NCBI GenBank assembly: GCA_947631955.1
Contig: CANRNJ010000008.1
Location: 1 to 64,000 of the forward strand
Reading direction: 5' to 3'
Length of the DNA: 64,000 nt
DNA from: an uncultured Lachnospiraceae bacterium
GTDB lineage: Bacteria; Bacillota; Clostridia; Lachnospirales; Lachnospiraceae
The notes under the pieces are model-generated. The model ran no database searches, was not told where the DNA came from, and saw only the letters and a program-made list of their open reading frames with translations. Below, piece by piece: positions 55,512-62,617 of the stretch. Each line of letters begins with the position of its first letter. Positions within the stretch are counted from its first letter, which is position 1. The position numbers and the translations under genes were made by a program.

Positions 55512-56873
55512 ATGAAATTTGAGAGTATTGATGAAAAAAGGGTCTATATGACCGAACAGCCGGTGAAAAAACTGGTATGCAGGCTTGCCGTGCCGACGAT
55601 TTTGAGTATGTTGGTAACGTCTTTCTATAATATGGCGGATACCTTTTTTGTGGGAAAACTGGATACCCAGTCTACGGCGGCAGTCGGCGTGGTCTTCTCC
55701 CTGATGGCGATCCTTCAGGCGGTCGGTTTTATGTTCGGCCACGGTTCGGGCAATTATATCTCCCGCAAACTCGGCGCCGGAGAGATCGAAGAGGCGGAGC
55801 AGATGTCTGCGGTGGGCTTTTTTTCTTCGTTCTTTGCGGGCATCGTTATCATGGTAAGCTGTATTTTTTTCATTAAACCGCTTGCCTATGCGCTTGGTTC
55901 CACGCCTACGATCTATCCCTATACGGTGGCGTATTTACGGATCATCCTGTTCGGCGCGCCTGCCATGACGGCGTCGCTGGTGCTGAATAATCAGATGCGT
56001 TTTCAGGGGAGCGCTTTTTATGCCATGATCGGTATCGTGTCGGGCGCAGTCATTAATATAGTCTTGGACCCGATCCTTATATTTGCGTGCGGCATGGGGG
56101 TTGCGGGCGCCGCCCTTGCGACTACGATCAGTCAGTATATCAGTTTCGGTTTTCTTCTGATCATGATGACAAAAGGCGGAAATATCCGGATTCGTTTCCG
56201 CAATTTTAAGCCGAGCGTATATCTCTATGAAGAGATCATACGCGGCGGAAGTCCCTCCCTGTTCCGGCAGGGACTCGCCAGTGTTGCCACCATATGCCTG
56301 AATCATGCCGCCGGAGGATTCGGCGATGCCGCGATTGCAGGCATGTCTATCGTAACCCGTATCATGATGTTCTCCAATTCCGCGTTGATCGGATTCGGTC
56401 AGGGTTTTCAGCCGGTCTGCGGATTCAATTTCGGCGCAGGCAGGTACAAAAGGGTGTTGGACGCTTACTGGTTCTGCGTGAAACTGGCGCTTGGCGTTCT
56501 GATCGGTCTGACAGTGATCGTCTATATCTTCGCGCCGCAGTTTGTGACTCTGTTCCGCAAGGACGATCCGGCTGTTATTGCGGTCGGGACAACGGCTCTG
56601 CGCTATTCGGTCTTTGCTTTTCCGTTGAGCGCATGGGTCGTAATGTGTAATATGATGCTTCAGGCCATCGGCAAGGGGCTCAAAGCGTCTGTCGTATCTT
56701 CCGCACGGCAGGGTATCTTCTTTCTGCCGCTTATCGCGGTGCTCCCGCACTTCTTCGGACTGACGGGCGTAGAAGTCTGTCAGGCCATATCGGATGTCTG
56801 CGCTTTCCTGCTGTCCGTTCCCATAGGAATGAGTGTGGTCCGTGAACTGCGGCGCCAGTCAGCGGACGAATGA
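55512..56873 (+). CDS. MATE-family efflux transporter
   Basis: Polytopic membrane protein of 453 aa with about 12 hydrophobic segments. The N-terminal LAVPTILSMLVTSFYNMADTFFVG and the later FQPVCGFNFGAGRYKRV are MATE signatures. It exports drugs or metabolites in exchange for Na+ or H+. The ATG at 55512 has AAAGGTGG upstream. The stop codon overlaps the convergent DUF4173-like gene by 15 bp. Confidence 0.93.
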   Translation: MKFESIDEKRVYMTEQPVKKLVCRLAVPTILSMLVTSFYNMADTFFVGKLDTQSTAAVGVVFSLMAILQAVGFMFGHGSGNYISRKLGAGEIEEAEQMSAVGFFSSFFAGIVIMVSCIFFIKPLAYALGSTPTIYPYTVAYLRIILFGAPAMTASLVLNNQMRFQGSAFYAMIGIVSGAVINIVLDPILIFACGMGVAGAALATTISQYISFGFLLIMMTKGGNIRIRFRNFKPSVYLYEEIIRGGSPSLFRQGLASVATICLNHAAGGFGDAAIAGMSIVTRIMMFSNSALIGFGQGFQPVCGFNFGAGRYKRVLDAYWFCVKLALGVLIGLTVIVYIFAPQFVTLFRKDDPAVIAVGTTALRYSVFAFPLSAWVVMCNMMLQAIGKGLKASVVSSARQGIFFLPLIAVLPHFFGLTGVEVCQAISDVCAFLLSVPIGMSVVRELRRQSADE

Positions 56874-58502
56874 ATCCACGGTTTTGTTTTCACACATCTG
56901 CGCCGCGCGATGGACGGAAAAGTTGAAATTCCTTATGTGCATATCCTGTGAAAGTGCGTCTATTCTGCGGCAGTAACGATTGATCCATAAGGATTCCGGT
57001 TCTTCCTCTGCCGCGTCCCGGTTGGCAGGAAGAGCGTTTTGGCCGACGGCTTCTGTTCCGTGCAGGTACGGATTCTTCTCTTCATCGAGAAGGATCGGCG
57101 CGGCGTCGGAAGACAGGCGGGACAGATACCGCTGGCTGTCGTTGATATCGTATTCGTTCAGATAGCTCATATGCGCCGGGTCCAGATTGTATTTTGCGAT
57201 CCAGTAATCCGGATGGGCAAACGACAGACCGATATAAAATACCGTGACCACCGCCATGCCGTAAGGAAAGAGCGGGAAACGGTCTATGTAGATAAAAGCC
57301 GTAACTCCCGTCATCAGCAGGAACAGGACCGCCAGTGTCCAGAGCACCAGTATCCGGAGGAACGTCAGGTTATAGCGGTTGATGTACATCAGCATCCGCA
57401 GGGCGCTGGAAAGGATCATGACAAAAGTGCATCCGCTGATCACGGTAAGAATGATCTTAAGCGCCAGATTTTCCCTGAAAAAGTACAGGCATACGAGCAC
57501 GATCACCAGATTCAGGATACATACGGCAAGAAGCTGGAAGAAGCCCTGCCGCGCGTAGGATGAATAAGTATATCCTTCGGGAAGCTGCATTTTTCCGATA
57601 AAAAGGTATAAGATCTGGATCAGGCTGAACACCAGATACAGAGCGGACAGCGCCGCTGTGACGATGATCGCCGTGACCGGTTCCAGCGTGCGGAGGTCGG
57701 AGGCGTTTTCCCTGATATTTTTCATGCCCAGCGCCGCAATGACGGCGTAAGAACAGAAAAAAATAAACAGCGTCAAAAAAATGATCTGCAGAGTCGTCGT
57801 AAAGTTGATCGACCGCAGGAGTTTTTCAAGCATATCGGAAAATACCGCGTCGGCTCCGGCAAGAAGCATCGTCATTAAACCTAAGACCGGAATAGTGACC
57901 GCGATACCGATCAAAGCCGGTACGACATAATTCTTTTTGCCCGTTTTCTTCTTTTTTTCCACATCAAAATAAAAGGCCATGTCACGAAAAGGACGGAACG
58001 CGCAGGCGCAGACGGTCCCGGCCATTTCTCCTAATGCGCCAAGATATTTCGGGAGATTCCATCCTTTGTCAAGATAGAACGTATGGATCATCAGGATAAA
58101 AGCCAACAGGAAGATCCCCAGTTTATTGAAGATAAGGATCGGCTGGGAACCGGTCAGGCAGTTAGAGATCCCCATAAGGATCATGCTGACGATATAGAAG
58201 ACGCTGTCTTTTTTGCATGGAACCCCTAACTTTTTCATAGAGAAGAAGAAATAGCAAAGGGTTCCTGCGACGAAAAAAGGGTAGGTGATCCCGGACGTAT
58301 TCTTATACAGACAGAAGGTGTAAAAAAGCGCATACAGCGCGCTGCCGAGTCCGAAGAAGGGAAACTGGGCCCTGATCCGTCTGGTATAGATGCTGTCTTC
58401 GGGTTTTAGGACGGCGGCAGCCGGTCCTTGGGCCGTCGCCGTCTGAGGATAATTGGGATAGATATTGGGATCATATGGATTGGGCTGATTTTTTTGATTC
58501 AT
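56859..58502 (-). CDS. DUF4173/DUF4153-type polytopic membrane protein
   Basis: Membrane protein of 547 aa with about 12 hydrophobic segments. The first ~45 residues are polar and rich in Asn, Pro and Gln (MNQKNQPNPYDPNIYPNYPQ), and a C-terminal cytoplasmic tail of ~100 residues includes SQRYLSRLSSDAAPILLDEE. It resembles DUF4173/DUF4153 proteins found next to YozG-type regulators in Clostridia, with no established function. I took the ATG at 58502, after a purine-rich GGAAAG. It overlaps the MATE gene by 15 bp at the 3' end. Confidence 0.75.
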   Translation of the reverse strand: MNQKNQPNPYDPNIYPNYPQTATAQGPAAAVLKPEDSIYTRRIRAQFPFFGLGSALYALFYTFCLYKNTSGITYPFFVAGTLCYFFFSMKKLGVPCKKDSVFYIVSMILMGISNCLTGSQPILIFNKLGIFLLAFILMIHTFYLDKGWNLPKYLGALGEMAGTVCACAFRPFRDMAFYFDVEKKKKTGKKNYVVPALIGIAVTIPVLGLMTMLLAGADAVFSDMLEKLLRSINFTTTLQIIFLTLFIFFCSYAVIAALGMKNIRENASDLRTLEPVTAIIVTAALSALYLVFSLIQILYLFIGKMQLPEGYTYSSYARQGFFQLLAVCILNLVIVLVCLYFFRENLALKIILTVISGCTFVMILSSALRMLMYINRYNLTFLRILVLWTLAVLFLLMTGVTAFIYIDRFPLFPYGMAVVTVFYIGLSFAHPDYWIAKYNLDPAHMSYLNEYDINDSQRYLSRLSSDAAPILLDEEKNPYLHGTEAVGQNALPANRDAAEEEPESLWINRYCRRIDALSQDMHIRNFNFSVHRAAQMCENKTVDSFVR

Positions 58503-58548
58503 GGAAAACTCCTTTCTTTCCCCGGTATTTTGCCTGTGGGATTTTCTT

Positions 58549-58794
58549 TCAGGTGTCCGGGGCATCGCCGCTGTCTGCGGCGGGTTCCTCGTCCTCCACA
58601 TACTGTAAGATATCGCCCGGCTGACATTCCAGCGCCCGGCAGATCTCGTTCAGCGTGGAAAGACGAACTGCTTTTGCTTTGTTATTTTTTAAGATGGACA
58701 GATTTGCAAGGGTAATGTCGATTTCGCCTGCCAGTTCGGTCAGTCCTTTCTTGCGCATCGCCATCATGACGTCCAGATTTATGATAATTGCCAT
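58549..58794 (-). CDS. YozG-like Cro/CI helix-turn-helix regulator
   Basis: Small regulator of 81 aa that is nearly all a Cro/CI-type helix-turn-helix (residues 5-65). The sequence AMRKKGLTELAGEIDITLANLSILKNNKAKAVRLSTLNEICRALECQPGDIL is typical of the YozG group, which pairs with DUF2975 proteins. The tail is acidic. GGGAGG lies six bases before the ATG. It sits between the DUF2975 gene upstream and the DUF4173-like gene downstream, so it is in the middle of a three-gene operon. Confidence 0.88.
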   Translation of the reverse strand: MAIIINLDVMMAMRKKGLTELAGEIDITLANLSILKNNKAKAVRLSTLNEICRALECQPGDILQYVEDEEPAADSGDAPDT

Positions 58795-58825
58795 AATTGC
58801 CTCCCGTAGGGACCCGCGTGGTCCG

Positions 58826-59278
58826 CTATATTGTCAGATCATTTTCCTGTTTGTATACGACCGCTTTGTCGAATACGCCTGCAAGCACTTTGCTGAACAG
58901 CCCCGCAATGACGAATACCAGTATGATGATAAGCACGGAGGGCGTCAGGTAGATAAACAGACGGCAGGCCGTGATCACCGCGATGAAGAAACTGTAGATA
59001 CTCATGCGTTCAAGGCTTGTCACGTTTTCCCTGAGGAAACAATCGCCTGCAATGACCGTCGCGAACATCCTGCGCAGTTCCCGTATGATCAGGATCGCGA
59101 AGATCCCCGACAGAAACAGGATGACGCAGAGAGAATAATAATTGTCGTGAAAATAGGAATTGTACTTCCCATAGATCCGGATGCTTGCCGGAAGCGTCAC
59201 GGTGACGATGATCCCGGAATAAAACATCACATCCAATAGAAATTTGGTAAATACGGTAAGTTTATCTTTCATATTCAT
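58826..59278 (-). CDS. DUF2975 family membrane protein
   Basis: Small membrane protein of 150 aa with four hydrophobic segments (for example FLLDVMFYSGIIVTVTLPASI and YSFFIAVITACRLFIYL). It resembles DUF2975 proteins, which are nearly always encoded with a YozG-like regulator; the function is unknown. The ATG at 59278 has AAGGG upstream; an alternative ATG lies six bases further in. It is the first gene of the operon with the regulator and the DUF4173-like protein, driven by a promoter at 59315-59343. Confidence 0.85.
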   Translation of the reverse strand: MNMKDKLTVFTKFLLDVMFYSGIIVTVTLPASIRIYGKYNSYFHDNYYSLCVILFLSGIFAILIIRELRRMFATVIAGDCFLRENVTSLERMSIYSFFIAVITACRLFIYLTPSVLIIILVFVIAGLFSKVLAGVFDKAVVYKQENDLTI

Positions 59279-59314
59279 TGTCCCTTCTGTTGAACAGCGT
59301 TATCTGTTAAGCAC

Positions 59315-59343
59315 ACAATAACACTATAAAAAGTGAATGTCAA
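59315..59343 (-). promoter_or_regulatory. Promoter of the DUF2975 operon
   Basis: On the minus strand TTGACA (59338-59343), a 17-bp spacer and TATTGT (59315-59320), about 40 bp upstream of the start codon. Confidence 0.7.
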
Positions 59344-59391
59344 TAAAAATTTATCGTTTTACAATAAAAAATTATTTTATGGCAATAAAAA
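59341..59391 (-). repeat. Three 9-bp direct repeats at 21-bp spacing
   Basis: TTTTTATTG on the minus strand (plus-strand CAATAAAAA) occurs at 59341-59349, 59362-59370 and 59383-59391. The starts are exactly 21 bp apart, two helical turns. The first repeat overlaps the -35 of the DUF2975 promoter. This arrangement fits a tandem activator or repressor binding site. Confidence 0.6.
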
Positions 59392-59438
59392 ACCTGCGGG
59401 GGACCAGACAAGAGAAAACGCAGCCGCCCGCAGGGATC

Positions 59439-60194
59439 TTACAGATCGATCATAAGTCCTACGGGACAGTGGTCCGAACCCATGATATCCGCATAGATAA
59501 CGGCGTCCCGAAGGCTGTCTTTCAAAGACTGCGAAACCAGAAAATAGTCGATGCGCCATCCGGCGTTTTTCTCTCTGGCATGAAAACGATAGGACCACCA
59601 TGAGTAAGCGCCCTCCAGATCGGGATAAAAATAACGGAACGTATCGACAAATCCCGCCTCCGTCAAAGCGGTAAACTTCGCCCGCTCCTTGTCTGTAAAA
59701 CCGGCGTTCATGCGGTTGGTCTTAGGATTTTTCAGATCGATCTCCCGATGCGCCACATTCAGGTCGCCGCAGAATATTACGGGTTTGTCCTGTTCCAGCC
59801 GCTGCAGATAAGCGAGAAAATCATCTTCCCATTTCATGCGGTAGTCAAGCCGTGCCAGTCCGTCCTGTGAGTTGGGCGTATAGACCGTGATCAGATAAAA
59901 GGCGGGATACTCCAGTGTGATAACGCGCCCTTCGTGGTCGTGCTCTTCGATACCGATGCCGTACGATACGCGCAAAGGCTCTTTTCTGGCAAAGACCGCG
60001 GTCCCCGAATATCCCTTCTTTTCCGCATAATTCCAATACTGGAAATAGCCCGGCAGATCCAGCGTGATCTGTCCTTCTTGGAGTTTGGTTTCCTGAATAC
60101 AGAAAATGTCCGCATCCTGTCCCCGGACAAATTCGATAAATCCTTTTCCTACACAGGCGCGCAGCCCGTTTACATTCCATGAGATCAGTTTCAT
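59439..60194 (-). CDS. xth: Exodeoxyribonuclease III
   Basis: AP endonuclease and 3'-5' exonuclease of the ExoIII family, 251 aa, acting in base excision repair. Motifs are the start [19 protein letters not shown], the catalytic Glu in [10 protein letters not shown], the GDLNVAH segment, and [13 protein letters not shown] at the end. The start is the ATG at 60194 after GGAGGATGC. It stands alone, between the DUF2975 operon and the divergent C39-like gene. Confidence 0.96.
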   Translation of the reverse strand: MKLISWNVNGLRACVGKGFIEFVRGQDADIFCIQETKLQEGQITLDLPGYFQYWNYAEKKGYSGTAVFARKEPLRVSYGIGIEEHDHEGRVITLEYPAFYLITVYTPNSQDGLARLDYRMKWEDDFLAYLQRLEQDKPVIFCGDLNVAHREIDLKNPKTNRMNAGFTDKERAKFTALTEAGFVDTFRYFYPDLEGAYSWWSYRFHAREKNAGWRIDYFLVSQSLKDSLRDAVIYADIMGSDHCPVGLMIDL

Positions 60195-60373
60195 ATGCAT
60201 CCTCCGTTCCACTGTTTTTGTCTGTCACTATCATAAACCCAAAAGCCGGAATTTTAAACAAACTTAGATGTTTTTTCTATATATCTTAAGAAAAAATAGA
60301 GAGTTCTTAGAGAATGGAATGATACGATTTGAAAGAAAATTATCGGTATTCTTATTACAGGCGGTGATTCGTT

Positions 60374-60436
60374 ATGGGCAGGAACTATCAAAACAGAGCG
60401 GGAGAACGTTATATAGGCGGAAGGGGGGGGGTATGA
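60374..60436 (+). CDS. Possible upstream ORF before the C39-like peptidase gene
   Basis: A 20-codon reading frame (MGRNYQNRAGERYIGGRGGV) with an AGGCGG element eight bases before its ATG. Its 3' end runs through a nine-G tract (60423-60431), and its TGA overlaps the ATG of the next gene. If the tract had ten Gs it would be fused in frame to that gene. It may be a real leader, or the true N-terminus of the C39-like protein. Confidence 0.4.
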   Translation: MGRNYQNRAGERYIGGRGGV

Positions 60437-61398
60437 ACAGGCGGCAGTTGGAGAAGAGGAAGAAACGGCAGTTTAGGAGAAAGATTTTTCGTCTGGCGGA
60501 ATTGGTGATTCTGCTTGCCCTGATTTTCTGCATCCGGAACATCTGCGTACAGCTGGAGGAGATCCGCGGGGTGTTGAAGCTGACAGGAGCGGAGGGATTC
60601 CGGAACGAAGCGGATCCGGAGGAGCCGGAGGGGACGGAGATGGAAAGTCCGGCGGACCTTGTACAGAGCATAGATGACTGGGAGATCACAAAGCCTGTAG
60701 AACGCACGAAAGAAGAGGTCCTGATCCGGCTTGGTGAACTGGCGCAGGACAGTTCTGCGATCCGGCAGGTCTATGAAGATCATTCCGGCTATCCGGACGA
60801 GCTGCTTTCCGCGCTTGCCAATAACCCTGAGATGGCGGATTTTGCGGCAGGCTATCCGGACGCCAAGAAAGAGCCGGCCGGTGCGCTGACTGCCAGCGAA
60901 CGGGAGCAGGAATATCCTCTTTTCCTTCAGTGGGACAAGCGGTGGGGTTATTGCCCATACGGAGATCACAGCTGTATCGGTCTTGCGGGCTGCGGGCCCA
61001 CCTGTCTGTCGATGGTCCTTTTTTATCTCACAAAAGACGAAGATCTGACGCCGGACCGGATTGCAAAGTACGCCATGGATAACGGCTACTATGTGGAAGG
61101 AACGGGCACGGCTTGGGCGCTTATGGAGAATGTGCCGAAACGGTATGGCATACAGGTGGCGAACTTAAGCGCGGCTGCGGGCAATCTGACGGCGGTACTG
61201 GACAGAGGCGGCGTGATCATCTGTTCTCTGGGCCGGGGAGATTTCACCACTTCCGGCCATTACATCGTTATTTACGGATATGACGGGGAAGGATTTCTGG
61301 TGAACGATCCGAACTGTGTGGCGAGAAGCGGCAGAAAATGGACTTTCAGCGAACTAAAGCCCCAGATGAAAAATATCTGGGCGTACACGAAGGCATAG
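60433..61398 (+). CDS. C39-like cysteine peptidase, membrane-anchored
   Basis: Protein of 321 aa with a very basic N-terminus (MNRRQLEKRKKRQFRRK) and one membrane segment (~20-38), so the rest is likely extracellular. An acidic, Glu/Pro-rich linker follows, then a helical region (GYPDELLSALANNPEMADFAAGYP), and a peptidase C39-like domain with catalytic Cys187 in GLAGCGPTC and the His in SGHYIVIYGYD. The ribosome-binding site is the nine-G tract itself. It may cleave cell-surface or exported peptides; the substrate is unknown. Confidence 0.83.
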   Translation: MNRRQLEKRKKRQFRRKIFRLAELVILLALIFCIRNICVQLEEIRGVLKLTGAEGFRNEADPEEPEGTEMESPADLVQSIDDWEITKPVERTKEEVLIRLGELAQDSSAIRQVYEDHSGYPDELLSALANNPEMADFAAGYPDAKKEPAGALTASEREQEYPLFLQWDKRWGYCPYGDHSCIGLAGCGPTCLSMVLFYLTKDEDLTPDRIAKYAMDNGYYVEGTGTAWALMENVPKRYGIQVANLSAAAGNLTAVLDRGGVIICSLGRGDFTTSGHYIVIYGYDGEGFLVNDPNCVARSGRKWTFSELKPQMKNIWAYTKA

Positions 61399-61481
61399 AA
61401 CTGAGAAGCGGCCGCAGAGCGGCGGCGGAAAGATCCCGCGGAAACCGGAAAGATCCTATGGGGTCGTTTTCTGAAAAAGAT

Positions 61482-62558
61482 CTATTCCGCATAGTATTCC
61501 CGGATATCCTCCCGGACGATCCGGTCTGACAGCGCGTACATCCGGTCGAGGACGGCTTCATAATTATCAAGGGTGAGCCGTCCCTCCCCTTTGGCCATAC
61601 GGTCATAGATCTCATAGTTGATCTCTTTGGAAAAATGGATCGTATCCATATAGTTGTTGAGGTCGGTAACGATTTCCTCCGCATCCTGATAGAAATAGAT
61701 CTCCACGTTGTCATATTGCAGAAGAGCGCCGACCGCCTGCCGCTCGTTGTAGATCACGGCGTCCCGTTCTCCGTTCCGGTATGCATTATCCCACCAGAGC
61801 ATCGAATAGGGGGAGAAGAAGAACTTGAAGGCGGTTTCCGGGTGCTTTTCGATCTGCGCTTTCAGGATCGCAAGATTGCCGTCCAGTTCCTCAGCCTTGG
61901 CGGTTTCGGGCTGCATGGGTTTGACGGAAGGAACACGGGCGTACTGCCCCGTCGCCATGTCCGGTCCAAAGTGTTTCCACTGAGCCCAGTTGTAGGAATC
62001 TCCTTCGTCATAGTTTCCCAGAAAAGACTGAGCGAGCATATGCGGCAGTTTTTCCATCAGCACGTCTTTGTTCAATACATAAGGGTAGTCGTTGAGGATA
62101 TTCCGGTCATACAGGTACATCGGGCAGCCGGCGGATTCGTAAGTCAGTTCCGTGCCTGCCCACAGGGAAGAAGGATCGATGTTATAGAACACATATTTAA
62201 GGTCATGCGACTCATAGGCGATGTCCAGCAGATAGTTAAGATCGGCCGTTGCCCCGTAAGAGCGGATGGCTTTGATCGTCTTACAGCCGAAGCCTTCGTC
62301 GAACCAGTGATTATTATAGTTTTCGCACACGGAGGACCCCACGATAAGGGCGTCATAGTCGAATGTGCGGAGCGTGCCGACGCATTGATATTCTTTGTCC
62401 GTAAGAACCGCTTTCAAACCCGGAAGCGGTTTATGATACTGATAGAACGGGTCAAAGATAACGGTTACGGCGGCTGCTGCAGCAAGAAGGAGCAGCGTCC
62501 GCACGGCGAATTGTCGTATGAAATTTTGATCTTTCGTCAAAGTTTTTTTCGTTTTCAT
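61482..62558 (-). CDS. SGNH-like membrane-anchored protein, MBOAT partner
   Basis: Protein of 358 aa with one N-terminal membrane segment (VRTLLLLAAAAAVTVIF) and an outer domain. The sequence LIVGSSVCENYN near residue 70 has the GxS of SGNH/GDSL-type enzymes, and an Asp/His pair may lie near the C-terminus (NNYMDTIHFSKEI). The protein resembles AlgX- and DltD-like partners of MBOAT acyltransferases, but I cannot name a family with certainty. AAGGAG precedes the ATG at 62558. It follows the MBOAT gene by 59 bases on the same strand. Confidence 0.72.
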   Translation of the reverse strand: MKTKKTLTKDQNFIRQFAVRTLLLLAAAAAVTVIFDPFYQYHKPLPGLKAVLTDKEYQCVGTLRTFDYDALIVGSSVCENYNNHWFDEGFGCKTIKAIRSYGATADLNYLLDIAYESHDLKYVFYNIDPSSLWAGTELTYESAGCPMYLYDRNILNDYPYVLNKDVLMEKLPHMLAQSFLGNYDEGDSYNWAQWKHFGPDMATGQYARVPSVKPMQPETAKAEELDGNLAILKAQIEKHPETAFKFFFSPYSMLWWDNAYRNGERDAVIYNERQAVGALLQYDNVEIYFYQDAEEIVTDLNNYMDTIHFSKEINYEIYDRMAKGEGRLTLDNYEAVLDRMYALSDRIVREDIREYYAE

Positions 62559-62617
62559 TTCATGGATCTCCTTAATCCGGCCGGATGTATGTCCGGATCC
62601 GGCGTGGCCGCGGTCTG

